From: Alphaproteobacteria bacterium
Lineage (GTDB): Bacteria > Pseudomonadota > Alphaproteobacteria > UBA8366 > Aestuariispiraceae
DNA length: 64,000 nucleotides
Direction of reading: 5' to 3'
NCBI GenBank assembly: GCA_024743195.1
Contig: JANSXE010000006.1
Coordinates: 1-64,000, forward strand
A program made the position numbers and the translations under genes. The notes under the pieces were generated by a model, which did no database searches, was not told where the DNA came from, and saw only the letters and a program-made list of their open reading frames with translations. Shown piece after piece: positions 12,029 to 20,007 of this stretch. Positions within the stretch are counted from its first letter, which is position 1. The number at the start of each line of letters is the position of its first letter.

Positions 12029-12075
12029 CCGTCCGTTCCTTTTCCCATAGCCCCGAGGGCGATGCAATTGAAGGA

Positions 12076-12103
12076 AGCGTACAGGATTTGTTCTTTTTCG
12101 CAA
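12076..12103 (-). promoter_or_regulatory. Candidate recA promoter (-35/-10)
   Basis: On the minus strand, TTGCGA (12103-12098) and TACGCT (12081-12076) are separated by 16 bases, a reasonable housekeeping sigma pattern. The LexA box abuts the -35 element, as expected for an SOS-repressed promoter. Confidence 0.5.
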
Positions 12104-12118
12104 GTTCTTTTTAAGTTC
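12104..12118 (-). promoter_or_regulatory. LexA (SOS) box, GTTC-N7-GTTC
   Basis: GTTC at 12104-12107 and GTTC at 12115-12118 are separated by exactly seven bases, the direct-repeat LexA motif established for alphaproteobacteria. A further GTTC sits at 12090-12093 with a 10-base gap, so it does not form a second canonical site. The box lies just upstream of the candidate recA promoter, which makes LexA repression and DNA-damage induction of recA likely. Confidence 0.85.
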
Positions 12119-12253
12119 TCTATAGTTTGCTTGATTTTCGAGAGGCAGAACAAGCGGTTGGCTTTGCCCCGCTTCTGTGCCGCGCCTGTTCTCCCGCCGC
12201 TCTGGACGCCGCCCTGGACGCATCGCCGGGCCGGCGCGCGCCGAGCGGGCGGG

Positions 12254-14494
12254 TCAGTCTTCGCCCCGCGGCGCCGATTCGATGGAGGCCTTCACCTTGG
12301 TGGCGAGTTGCTTGAGCGAGAAGGGCTTGGGCAGGAAGGCAACCTTGGGGAGCGCCTCAACCTCCTGCGCCACGCTCTCCTGGGTGTAGCCGGAGATGCA
12401 GATGACCGGCAGGTCCGGCATCGCCTTGCGCGCTTCGCGGATCAGGGTGGCGCCGTCGACCTTGGGCATGACCATGTCGGTGACCAACAGGTCGATCGGC
12501 GGGCGCTCCGCCAGGATTTCGAGCGCCGCTTCGCCGGTGCGCGCTTCGGTCACGTCATAGCCCTTGGCGCGCAGGGCGCGGGCGGCGAACAGGCGCACCG
12601 CGTCCTCGTCCTCGACCAGCAGGATCTGGCCGCCGCCGGTGGTGTCGGCCGGCGCGCCCTCGCCAGCGTCGGCGTCCTGGGCGGCGACCGGCTGACCGTC
12701 GCTGCGCGGCAGGTAGAGGGTGAAGCTCGCCCCCTTCCCCGGCCCGTCCGAATGGGCGTGGACGAAGCCGCCGAGCTGGCGCAGCGAGCCGTAGACCATG
12801 GCGAGGCCCAACCCGGTGCCCATCCCCACCTCCTTGGTGGTGAAGAAGGGCTCGAAGACGTGCTGCAGCACCTCGCGGCTCATTCCCATCCCGGTGTCGG
12901 ACACGGTGATCGCCACATAGTCGCCCGGCGCCATCACCTCGTCGCCCATCGCATAGGACTGCTCGGCGGTGAAGTTGCCGGTCTGGATGGTCAGCCGGCC
13001 GCCGTCGGGCATCGCGTCGCGGGCGTTGACGGCGAGGTTGATCACCACCTGCTCGATCTGCCCCGGATCGGCCTTCACCGGCCACAGGTCGCGGGCGTGG
13101 ACCACGGACAGTTCGACTCGCTCGCCCAACAGCCGCCGCAGCAGGTTCGAGAGTTCGGCCAGAACCTCGCTCATATCGATGACGCGCGGCGTCAGCGCCT
13201 GTTGCCGCGAGAAGGCGAGAAGCTGGCGCACGAGACCGGCCGCTCGGTTGGCGTTCTGCTTGATCTGCATGGCGTCGGCGAAACTGGGCTCGCCCACCGG
13301 ATGGCGCTGCAGCATCAGGTCGCAGAAGCCGATGATCGCGGTCAGCATATTGTTGAAATCATGCGCGATGCCGCCAGCGAGCTGCCCGACCGCCTGCATC
13401 TTCTGAGACTGCGCGAACTGCGCCTCGAGCCGCTTGCGCTCGGTGGCGTCGACCGCATGCAGCACGAAGCCGCGTCCACCGTCATGCGGCAGCGCGGCCT
13501 GGTTGGCGTAGAGCGCGATGGTGCGCTCCTCGCCCGCCGCCGCCCCTCCTGCGCCGCTCCCGTCGGCCGCCGGAGCGAGCCGCACGTCCACCGGGCTCGC
13601 CGGCTGCCCGCTCTCCACCGCCCGGTCGAGCGCGGCCTGCATCAGATCGCGGTCCGCCGGCGCGATCAGATCGAGAAGCCGCCGCCCGGCGGCGGAGCGG
13701 CCGCCTAGGAAGCGGCGGAAGGCGCTGTTCGCCTCCTGCACCCGTCCCTGCTCATCCACCACCAGGATTCCGAAAGGCGCCCGGTCCAGCGCTCGGGACA
13801 GCAGCGCCAACCGCTCGATCGCGCGGTCGATCTCCGCCTTCCGCTCGCTCACGTCCTCAAGCGTGATCAGCACCCCGCCGGCGAAGGGCGCCGCCGTCGC
13901 CTGCAGGCAGCGCGGCGCGCCCCGCTGCGCGGCCGCCTCCGGCTCCGCGAGCGTGAAATCCCGCACCGCGCGCTCGCCCTGCAAGGCGCGGGTCGCCATC
14001 GCCGCGATGCTGGCGGGCAGCGTCTCGTCCGACGGATCGACGGCGGCGGCAACCCGGTCGGCTGCGTTCAGCTTCTCGCCCGGGGCGCGGGGCGAGGCCC
14101 CCGCCGCCGACGCCCCGGCCAGGGCGTCGAGTCCGACTGCATAGCGCAACCCGCCTTCCGCGTCGGCCACCACGGCGGCCAGCCGCCGGCCGTCGGCCAT
14201 GGCCTCGAGCGCAGCCGCCCGCGCCTCCGCCTGGCGCACGGCGCGCCCGGCCCGCGCGAGGCGCAACGCGGCGATCACCGCGACCATCCCCGCCGCGCCG
14301 CCGGCGGCCGCCGCGGCGGCGTAGACCGCCGCCTGCGGCGCGCCAGGTTGGGCGGCGAACAGCACCGCGAGCGCCGCCGCGCCCGCCCCGGCGGCGCCGG
14401 CGAGCGCCAGAGCCGCCGTCCCGGACAGAGCGCCGCGCGGCCCTTTGTCCGCACGCTCCTCAAGGCCCGGACGAAGCTCCGCCCCGGCGCTCAC
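12254..14494 (-). CDS. cckA: Hybrid sensor histidine kinase CckA
   Basis: A 746-residue membrane kinase. Two N-terminal hydrophobic segments lie at about 28-48 and 55-78, with PAS-like regions near 100-215 and 232-350. The dimerisation/phospho-acceptor helix carries GGIAHDFNNMLTAIIGF (His378) followed by the CckA-typical MQIKQNANRAAGLVRQLLAFSRQQ. The HATPase domain has NLAVNARDAMPDGG and GTGLGLAMVYG, and a receiver domain has VTDMVMPKVDG (Asp673). In other alphaproteobacteria CckA feeds phosphate through ChpT to CtrA and controls cell cycle and flagellar genes. The start is a GTG at 14494 whose GTGA overlaps the flhB stop, so it is translationally coupled to the flagellar operon. It precedes recA. 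Confidence 0.93.
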   Translation of the reverse strand: MSAGAELRPGLEERADKGPRGALSGTAALALAGAAGAGAAALAVLFAAQPGAPQAAVYAAAAAAGGAAGMVAVIAALRLARAGRAVRQAEARAAALEAMADGRRLAAVVADAEGGLRYAVGLDALAGASAAGASPRAPGEKLNAADRVAAAVDPSDETLPASIAAMATRALQGERAVRDFTLAEPEAAAQRGAPRCLQATAAPFAGGVLITLEDVSERKAEIDRAIERLALLSRALDRAPFGILVVDEQGRVQEANSAFRRFLGGRSAAGRRLLDLIAPADRDLMQAALDRAVESGQPASPVDVRLAPAADGSGAGGAAAGEERTIALYANQAALPHDGGRGFVLHAVDATERKRLEAQFAQSQKMQAVGQLAGGIAHDFNNMLTAIIGFCDLMLQRHPVGEPSFADAMQIKQNANRAAGLVRQLLAFSRQQALTPRVIDMSEVLAELSNLLRRLLGERVELSVVHARDLWPVKADPGQIEQVVINLAVNARDAMPDGGRLTIQTGNFTAEQSYAMGDEVMAPGDYVAITVSDTGMGMSREVLQHVFEPFFTTKEVGMGTGLGLAMVYGSLRQLGGFVHAHSDGPGKGASFTLYLPRSDGQPVAAQDADAGEGAPADTTGGGQILLVEDEDAVRLFAARALRAKGYDVTEARTGEAALEILAERPPIDLLVTDMVMPKVDGATLIREARKAMPDLPVICISGYTQESVAQEVEALPKVAFLPKPFSLKQLATKVKASIESAPRGED

Positions 14495-15567
14495 GCCGGC
14501 ATCCTCCGCCCCTTCAGGTCGAACACGTAGGAGATGATCTTCGCCACCGCCTCATAGTGCTCCGGCGGCACCGTTTCATTCAGCTCGACGCCGGCGTAGA
14601 GCGCCCGGGCGAGCGGCGGATTCTCCACCAGCGGCACGTCGTTCTCCTCGGCCAGTTCGCGAATGCGCTGGGCGAGCAGGTCCTGTCCCTTGGCCACCAG
14701 GGTCGGCGCCTCCATCTCGTCGGGATCGTACTTCAACGCGACCGCGTAATGGGTCGGGTTGGTGACCACCACATCGGCCTGGGGGACCGCCTGCATCATG
14801 CGCTGGCGGGCGCGCTCATTGCGAATCTGGCGCAGGCGGGCCTTGATCTGCGGGTCGCCTTCGGCGTTCTTGAACTCCTCCTTCACCTCCTGCTTGGTCA
14901 TGCGCAACTGCTTGCGGTGCTGGTAGCGTTGGAAGAAGACGTCGGCGATCGCGATCGCGAGCATGATCGCCAGCACCGCCGCCATCAGCCGCAGCGTCAG
15001 CGCCAGCACCTCTTGCAGCAGTTCCGACATCGGCAGGCTGGGCAGGATGTCGAGGCGATCCAACTCGGGCGCCAGCAGGATCAGTCCGACAGCGCCGACG
15101 AGCGTGATCTTCAACAACCCCTTCAGGAACTCCGCGAACTGCTTGGCGGAGAACATGCGCTGCACGCCCTTGATCAGCGAGACCTTCTCCGGCTTCGGTT
15201 TCATTGGTTCGGCCGTGAACAGAAAGCCGTTCTGGCCGATCGATCCGGCCAGCGCGAAGACGACGAAAATCCCCATCGGGATGGTCATCCAGACGATGAC
15301 GTCGAGCACGAAGTCGGACAGGACCGAGCCCAGCCCGCCGCCGTCGATCGACACCTGATGCGGCGCGCGCAGGAACGTGGTCAGCATGAAGCTGAGATCC
15401 GCCAACAGCGCCGACCCGCCGAAGGCCAACAGGGCCCCGAAGGCGAACAGCAAGAGCCAGGTGTTGATCTCCCGGCTGGTCGCGATCTGACCCTTCTGGC
15501 GCGCGTCGCGCAGCCTTTTACTGGTCGGCTCTTCTGTCTTCTGGCTTTCGTCCGGTTGTTCGGACAT
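14491..15567 (-). CDS. flhB: Flagellar export apparatus switch protein FlhB
   Basis: A 358-residue inner-membrane protein of the flagellar type III export gate, with four membrane helices at about 35-57, 85-110, 148-167 and 185-212. The C-terminal cytoplasmic domain holds the self-cleaving NPTH motif (270-273), whose cleavage switches export specificity from rod/hook to filament substrates. The N-terminus (KTEEPTSKRLRDARQKGQI) is typical. It is downstream of fliR (59-bp gap), and its stop overlaps the cckA start. A free copy of its cleaved C-terminal domain is encoded at 19128. Confidence 0.97.
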   Translation of the reverse strand: MSEQPDESQKTEEPTSKRLRDARQKGQIATSREINTWLLLFAFGALLAFGGSALLADLSFMLTTFLRAPHQVSIDGGGLGSVLSDFVLDVIVWMTIPMGIFVVFALAGSIGQNGFLFTAEPMKPKPEKVSLIKGVQRMFSAKQFAEFLKGLLKITLVGAVGLILLAPELDRLDILPSLPMSELLQEVLALTLRLMAAVLAIMLAIAIADVFFQRYQHRKQLRMTKQEVKEEFKNAEGDPQIKARLRQIRNERARQRMMQAVPQADVVVTNPTHYAVALKYDPDEMEAPTLVAKGQDLLAQRIRELAEENDVPLVENPPLARALYAGVELNETVPPEHYEAVAKIISYVFDLKGRRMPA

Positions 15568-15626
15568 GCCGCCTCGCCTCGTTCAGCGCTCCGTCCCGCC
15601 CCTTTGGCCGGCGCGCAGGTGGGTCT

Positions 15627-16391
15627 TCAGCCGGTCGCCAGGAACATGCCCAGCATGTCCCGATACTGCTGCAGGAACCAGAGCATCATGCCGCCCAGGG
15701 ACACCATCATGACGAACGTGCCGAGCAGAATTTGCAGCGGCATCGCGACGAAGAAGACCTGCATCTGAGGCATCAGCCGCGCCAGCAGGCCCAACAGCGT
15801 ATAGAACATCAGCGCCACGACGATCAGCGGCGCCGTGAGCTGCACGCCCAACAGAAAACTGTCCGCCACCGTGCGCGCGATCGCGTGCGCCATGTCGCCT
15901 ATCATCGGAACCGTCCCGGGCTCGAAGATCATATAGCTTTCTATCACGGCGCGGATTAACAGATGGTGCATGTCGGTCGCGAACATCAAGGCGAGCCCCA
16001 GAAGCGTGAAGAAGACCGACTGCAGCGCGCCCTGATCCGACAGCAGCGGGTTGAACAGAAGCGCGCTCGCCAAGCCGCTGAGAAACGACCAAATGACGCC
16101 GGCGATGGCGAGCGCGTTGAACAGGATGCGCGCCGTCGCGCCGATGAAGACGCCATAGACCACCTCGCCCAGCATCAGCAGCGCCAGATCGCCGAGGCGC
16201 GGCGGGGGCGGCGGCAGCAGCGGCGCCACCACCGGGGCCGCGATCACGCTCAACAGCACGGCGAACATCAACCGCGCGCGCGGGCTCAGAAACGTCTCCC
16301 CGATCGTCGGCAGGGTGATGAAGGCCGCCCCCACCCGTACGAACACCAGGAAGGTCGCAAACAGCTCCGCCTGCAGGAATTGCGTCCACAT
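15627..16391 (-). CDS. fliR: Flagellar biosynthetic protein FliR
   Basis: A 254-residue polytopic component of the FliPQR export gate. Hydrophobic helices include FLVFVRVGAAFITLPTIGE near the N-terminus (the family's FxRxxxxxxxxP-type motif), LMFAVLLSVIAAPVVAPLL, and a C-terminal LGTFVMMVSLGGMMLWFL. Length and order are normal for FliR. In related genomes fliR directly follows fliQ, but here a plus-strand transglutaminase-like gene separates them. FliR must therefore be read from a transcript crossing that gene in antisense or from a local promoter in the 35-bp divergent gap. Confidence 0.95.
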   Translation of the reverse strand: MWTQFLQAELFATFLVFVRVGAAFITLPTIGETFLSPRARLMFAVLLSVIAAPVVAPLLPPPPPRLGDLALLMLGEVVYGVFIGATARILFNALAIAGVIWSFLSGLASALLFNPLLSDQGALQSVFFTLLGLALMFATDMHHLLIRAVIESYMIFEPGTVPMIGDMAHAIARTVADSFLLGVQLTAPLIVVALMFYTLLGLLARLMPQMQVFFVAMPLQILLGTFVMMVSLGGMMLWFLQQYRDMLGMFLATG

Positions 16392-16426
16392 GCCGGGGAA
16401 AGTCGCGCGATTCCCGACTTTCGTCT

Positions 16427-17281
16427 ATGCTCCCGCGCATGATGGACGACGCGTTTGCGGCCTATGGCCGCCACAGCCCGGCGAGCGACCCCGGTCCGTT
16501 CGCCGACCGGCTCCCCGACCGCGCCACAGGCGATCCGGCGACGCTTTGCCGGCTCGTTCAGAACCTGCTGTTGCACGATTGGGGCGGCCGGCGCCTGTAC
16601 GGACGACCGCCGCCGGGGCTCGACTTCAGCGCCCGCACGACCGCCCCGGCCGCCGAGCGGCTGCAGCGCATCCTGGCGGCCGATCCGCGCCCGCTGGACG
16701 CGCCGCGCCCGCCCTTCGAGCGCTCGGTCGGAACCTGCCGCGACTTCGCGCTGCTGCTCGCTTGCTTCTGCCGGCAGGCGGGCCGGGCGGCGCGGCTGCG
16801 CTGCGGTTTCGCCGACTATCTGAGCCCCGGACGGCGGGAGGATCATTGGATCTGCGAGATCGCGGCGCCGGAATCCGGCGGCTGGCGTCGCGCCGACGCC
16901 CAGTTCGACCCCGCCCATTGCGCGGCCTACGCGGTCGATTTCGACCCCAGCGACCTGCCCGCCGGCCGCTTTCTCGCGGCGGACGAGGCCTGGCGCGCCT
17001 GGCGGGCCGGCGAGGCGCCGGCCGAACGCTTCGGCCATGGCGACGAAGGACGGGGGAGTTGGTTCCTGTTCGTCAATCTGGCGCGGGACAGACTGGCGCT
17101 GGCCGACCGGTTGACCTCGCCCTGGGACCGCTGGCGCGAGGTCGAGGCCGCCGACCGCACGCTCTCGGCGCCGCAAATCGAGGCCGCCGATCGATGGGCC
17201 GCCACCGCGATCGAGGCGCCGGAGCAGGCGCCGGAACCGGGACCGCCGCCTTGGTCGAGCGCTACCCCCCGGAGGCGATGA
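16427..17281 (+). CDS. Transglutaminase-like domain protein
   Basis: A 284-residue soluble protein with the papain-like transglutaminase triad in order: Cys in ERSVGTCRDFALLLACFCR (about residue 104), His in REDHWICEIA (about 141) and Asp in GWRRADAQFDP (about 159). Such proteins are peptidases or amide-forming enzymes. Starts at 16427, 16439 and 16442 are all possible, and none has a strong ribosome site. It is transcribed against the flagellar operon, begins 35-50 bp from the divergent fliR start, and its last 20 bp overlap the 3' end of fliQ tail to tail. This position suggests insertion into an ancestral fliQ-fliR junction. Confidence 0.82.
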   Translation: MLPRMMDDAFAAYGRHSPASDPGPFADRLPDRATGDPATLCRLVQNLLLHDWGGRRLYGRPPPGLDFSARTTAPAAERLQRILAADPRPLDAPRPPFERSVGTCRDFALLLACFCRQAGRAARLRCGFADYLSPGRREDHWICEIAAPESGGWRRADAQFDPAHCAAYAVDFDPSDLPAGRFLAADEAWRAWRAGEAPAERFGHGDEGRGSWFLFVNLARDRLALADRLTSPWDRWREVEAADRTLSAPQIEAADRWAATAIEAPEQAPEPGPPPWSSATPRRR

Positions 17282-17531
17282 TCAGGTCGGCGACCCGCTG
17301 CATCAGGTTTTCCATCTGCCCCAGCATGAAGGGCAGCAGCGGCAGCATGGCGAGGAAGACGACGATGATCTTCGGCACGAAGGTCAGCGTGATTTCCTGA
17401 ATTTGCGTCAGCGCCTGGAACACGGCGACGGTCAGCCCCACCGCGAGCCCGACGAGCATGATCGGGCTGGAGACCAGCAGCAGGATGTAGATCGCCTCGC
17501 GGGCGAAATCGAGCGCTTGTTCGGCGTTCAT
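17262..17531 (-). CDS. fliQ: Flagellar biosynthetic protein FliQ
   Basis: An 89-residue protein with two membrane helices (about 13-38 and 50-74), the usual size and pattern for the FliQ subunit of the FliPQR export gate: AREAIYILLLVSSPIMLVGL, then FVPKIIVVFLAMLPLLPFML. It follows fliE (73-bp gap) in the flgB-flgC-fliE-fliQ order. Its stop lies inside the 3' end of the convergent transglutaminase-like gene. Confidence 0.95.
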   Translation of the reverse strand: MNAEQALDFAREAIYILLLVSSPIMLVGLAVGLTVAVFQALTQIQEITLTFVPKIIVVFLAMLPLLPFMLGQMENLMQRVADLIIASGG

Positions 17532-17604
17532 GACCTGATGGGCCTCTTGCGCTGCGCATCCGGCGCGGCGCCGATCGGCTCGTGCGGCGCGCCGGCGGCG
17601 GCCT

Positions 17605-17940
17605 TCAGATCGGCATGCGCAGGATTTCCTGGTAAGCGGATATGATTCGGTCGCGGACCGCCACCACCGTCTGCAAGGTCGCCTCTGCTTCGCTGATGGC
17701 GGTCACAACCTCGGCGACGCTCGCCTTGCCGGCGACGGCGTCCATCGAGAGCTGTTCGGCGTTGCGGTTGGCGTCGATCGCGTCCTGCGCCGCCGTGCGC
17801 ACCAGATCGACGAAGCGCGAGCCGGGCTCCAACGCCTCCGCGCCGGCGCCGGACAGCGCCTCGCCCGGCGACAGGCCGAGCGGCTTGCCGATCGAGGCGT
17901 TCTGGTAAGCCGCCGCAGCGTTTGCAGGATTGACGGCCAT
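17605..17940 (-). CDS. fliE: Flagellar hook-basal body protein FliE
   Basis: A 111-residue FliE, which joins the MS ring to the proximal rod and is an early export substrate. The conserved C-terminal helix is clear (SVAEVVTAISEAEATLQTVVAVRDRIISAYQEILRMPI). The N-terminal half is Ala/Gly rich, as usual. It lies between flgC and fliQ. A 107-bp gap separates it from flgC and contains an AT-rich patch (TTATATACTTAAATAG, about 17992-18007) and a small GGCGCC-based hairpin. Confidence 0.94.
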   Translation of the reverse strand: MAVNPANAAAAYQNASIGKPLGLSPGEALSGAGAEALEPGSRFVDLVRTAAQDAIDANRNAEQLSMDAVAGKASVAEVVTAISEAEATLQTVVAVRDRIISAYQEILRMPI

Positions 17941-18047
17941 GGCGCTGTCTCGCTCTCTCCCGTTTCGGCGCCGGCGAAAGACGCGCGGCGCTTATATACT
18001 TAAATAGGCGATTCCCGCATCCGGCGCCAGGGGGCGCCGAGACCGGC

Positions 18048-18458
18048 TCAACGCAGGATGTTGACGGTCTGCGAGAGCATCGACTTACTGGTCTCGATCA
18101 CCTGCAGGTTGGCGCGATAGGAGCGGTTGGCCTCGCGCATGTCGGTCATCTCGATCAGCGAGTTGACGTTGGGCGTCTTCACATAGCCCGTCTCGTCGGC
18201 CGCCGGATGGGCGGGGTCGTAGCGCAATCCGAAGGCGCCGGGGTCCTCGCCGATCTCGCGCACCCGCACCACGTCCGCGTTGAGACCGCGGTCCATCTGG
18301 TTCTCGAAGGTCACGGTCTGGCGGCGGTAGGGGTCGCCGCCGGCGACGTCGGCGGTCGAATCGCGGTTGGCGATGTTCTGCGAGATCACCTTGATCCGCA
18401 CGCCCTGGGCGCGCATGCCGGATCCGGCGATGAACATGCTGGCTTTCAGATCGTCCAT
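18048..18458 (-). CDS. flgC: Flagellar basal-body rod protein FlgC
   Basis: A 136-residue proximal rod subunit. The N-terminal rod signature is SGMRAQGVRIKVISQNIANRDST, and the C-terminal coiled-coil helix is MREANRSYRANLQVIETSKSMLSQTVNILR. The two helices pack together during rod assembly in the periplasm. It lies 49 bp downstream of flgB in the sigma-54-dependent operon. Confidence 0.96.
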   Translation of the reverse strand: MDDLKASMFIAGSGMRAQGVRIKVISQNIANRDSTADVAGGDPYRRQTVTFENQMDRGLNADVVRVREIGEDPGAFGLRYDPAHPAADETGYVKTPNVNSLIEMTDMREANRSYRANLQVIETSKSMLSQTVNILR

Positions 18459-18507
18459 GGCGTCTTGTCCTCCAGAAATCGGTCAGGCGGGGCCTTCGCG
18501 CGGCGGA

Positions 18508-18915
18508 TCAGCCGCCGGAGCGGCCGAGCGCCATGCGGTAGAGGCCCATGTATTTCCGATAGAGGCCGGTGGTGAGCTCGAAATCGCCCGCCGTTTCGCT
18601 GAGCCGCATCATCTGCTCTTCGATCACCACCTGATTGCCGGCCGGCGCGACCTCGTAGGGGCTGCGGTTGCGCACCGAGCGAAAGCTCTCCTGCCCGCTC
18701 GCGCTCGTCACATGGGCGGGGCTGGTCACGGCGAGTTGCAGGGCGCCCTGCTGGCCCTTGAGCGCACGGTCGAAATCGATCGGCTCGATGTCCCGAGCGC
18801 GATAGCCCGGCGTGTCCGCGTTCGCGATGTTCTGGGCGAGGACGCGCTGACGCTGGGTCAGCCAGTCCATCTTCTGGGTCAACATGCCGACGAGCGGCGT
18901 GTCGCTGATCGCCAT
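18508..18915 (-). CDS. flgB: Flagellar basal-body rod protein FlgB
   Basis: A 135-residue proximal rod subunit, with the N-terminal rod motif QRVLAQNIANADTPGYRARD and C-terminal helix LYRKYMGLYRMALG. The frame is open further upstream to 19014, but the ATG at 18915 has a good AGAGGAG site and gives the normal N-terminus. The extended start would also lie across the sigma-54 promoter. It is the first gene of the flgB-flgC-fliE-fliQ-fliR-flhB-cckA set. Confidence 0.95.
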   Translation of the reverse strand: MAISDTPLVGMLTQKMDWLTQRQRVLAQNIANADTPGYRARDIEPIDFDRALKGQQGALQLAVTSPAHVTSASGQESFRSVRNRSPYEVAPAGNQVVIEEQMMRLSETAGDFELTTGLYRKYMGLYRMALGRSGG

Positions 18916-18998
18916 GGCGGCGGCTCCTCTCTCCGGTCTCATCCTGCGGATCGCCCTCTCCCAAAGCCGATCCGCCACTCTCCTCGCCCGGAACCAAA

Positions 18999-19013
18999 GC
19001 AACCCGCGTGCCA
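18999..19013 (-). promoter_or_regulatory. Sigma-54 promoter of the flgB operon
   Basis: On the minus strand the sequence reads TGGCACG-CGGG-TTGC, an exact match to the RpoN -24/-12 consensus with correct spacing. It lies 84 bp upstream of the flgB start. In alphaproteobacteria such flagellar promoters are typically activated by FlbD under FliX control, and fliX is in this window. Confidence 0.88.
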
Positions 19014-19047
19014 ACCCGTGAGAACGCCGTCGGCGCGCGCCTGTTGG

Positions 19048-19059
19048 TTCGTTAACGAA
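19048..19059. promoter_or_regulatory. Perfect 12-bp palindrome TTCGTTAACGAA between divergent flagellar units
   Basis: The palindrome sits between the flgB sigma-54 promoter and the plus-strand gene at 19128. Just downstream, 19061-19075 reads TGGCCC-N5-TAGC, with GG and GC ten bases apart, a weak -24/-12-like match that might serve the plus-strand unit. An operator function is inferred only from symmetry and position. Confidence 0.4.
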
Positions 19060-19127
19060 TTGGCCCTAGTCTAGCTGAAGGGCGGTGCCGGCGCGCGCGC
19101 GCGCCCCGGGCGGAGAGACCGACAACC

Positions 19128-19451
19128 ATGGTGCAGCGATCACGCGGCGGCCGAAACGCCGCCCCCGAGAAGAAGGCGGTCGCGCTCGCCTACGCGCCCG
19201 ACACCGCCGACAGCGCACCGACCGTCAGCGCCTCCGGCGAGGGCGCGCTGGCGGAGCGGATCATCGAGACCGCGCGCGAAGCCGGCGTGCCCATCCAGGA
19301 GGACGCCGATCTGGTCGAGCTGCTCGCGGCCACGGAAGTCGGCGACGAGATTCCCGTCGAGGCCTTCATCGCCGTCGCCGAAATCCTGCGCTACGTCTAT
19401 CAGGCGAACGGCCGCACAGCGCCGACGCCGACCAGTCAGAACGATAAATAG
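19128..19451 (+). CDS. FlhB C-terminal-domain paralogue (FlhX/YlqH type)
   Basis: A 107-residue protein matching the part of FlhB downstream of the self-cleavage site. AVALAYAPDTADSAPTVSA aligns with AVALKYDPDEMEAPTLVA of FlhB, and LAERIIETAREAGVPIQED with its counterpart, through ILRYVYQANG. The NPTH motif is absent and replaced by EKK, and there are no membrane helices. Similar stand-alone FlhB-C proteins in other bacteria can replace or modulate the cleaved FlhB fragment in export switching. The start has GGAGAG about 10 bases upstream. It heads a plus-strand unit leading to fliO and fliP and is divergent from flgB. Confidence 0.85.
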   Translation: MVQRSRGGRNAAPEKKAVALAYAPDTADSAPTVSASGEGALAERIIETAREAGVPIQEDADLVELLAATEVGDEIPVEAFIAVAEILRYVYQANGRTAPTPTSQNDK

Positions 19452-19455
19452 TTAC

Positions 19456-19473
19456 ATAATTTCAATAAATTAT
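19456..19473. other. AT-rich 7-bp inverted repeat after the FlhB-C paralogue
   Basis: ATAATTT (19456-19462) and AAATTAT (19467-19473) flank a 4-base loop directly after the stop codon. This AT-only hairpin is striking in DNA of this GC content. It could slow polymerase or be a binding site, but it lacks the GC stem of a normal terminator. Confidence 0.35.
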
Positions 19474-19659
19474 CCTGCCCTCTTCAAATCCTATCTGAGC
19501 CATTTCATCACGCCGCGGTCTGAATCCGCCGCACCGCGCGCCGCGCCCGATTTTCCGTTCGGCGCCCGGCGAATCGTGGCAGCGTCTGCGCTCGATCAGC
19601 GGGCGCCGGCGACGTCCGGCGCAGGCTCGAGCAAACGGTTATGTCGGGGACGCGCGGCT

Positions 19660-19965
19660 ATGGAGAAACAGGAGGTCGAAGCGGGGCTGACGGCGCTCGC
19701 CGACGAGGTGGCGGAGGCGCGCGCCGCCTTGGAGCGCGGCGACGACGAGATCGGCTTGAGCGACGTCGGCCCCAGAATTGAGCGCCTGTGCGCCGCGGCG
19801 ACCCGTCTGGCGCCGGAGGAGTCGGTCGCCTTGCAGCCGCTGATGACGCGCATCCGCGACGAGTTGCAGGAACTGTCGGACATGCTCGGCCGCGCGATCG
19901 AAGAGGCGCGGACCGAAGAGAACGGCGACGAAGGCGGCGCCGACGAGGAAGCCACCCGGCACTAG
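19660..19965 (+). CDS. Small helical protein of the fliO-fliP unit, unknown function
   Basis: A 101-residue acidic protein starting MEKQEVEAGLTALADEV. Nearly the whole length is predicted helix with heptad-like spacing of Leu, Ile and Val, ending in a Glu/Asp-rich tail (EEARTEENGDEGGADEEATRH). There is no signal peptide or membrane segment. The ATG at 19660 is preferred over the open extension to 19576 because the extension is not protein-like. Its place directly upstream of fliO and its small all-helical form fit a flagellar chaperone or FliT/FlgN-like role, but no motif proves this. Confidence 0.6.
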   Translation: MEKQEVEAGLTALADEVAEARAALERGDDEIGLSDVGPRIERLCAAATRLAPEESVALQPLMTRIRDELQELSDMLGRAIEEARTEENGDEGGADEEATRH

Positions 19966-20007
19966 CTCCCTTGCGCGGGCCATGCTTCAGGAGGCGATGC
20001 GACCCCT

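Noticed and set aside
12087-12107. A second LexA box using the GTTC at 12090
   Set aside because: Its spacing to the next GTTC is 10 bases rather than the required 7.
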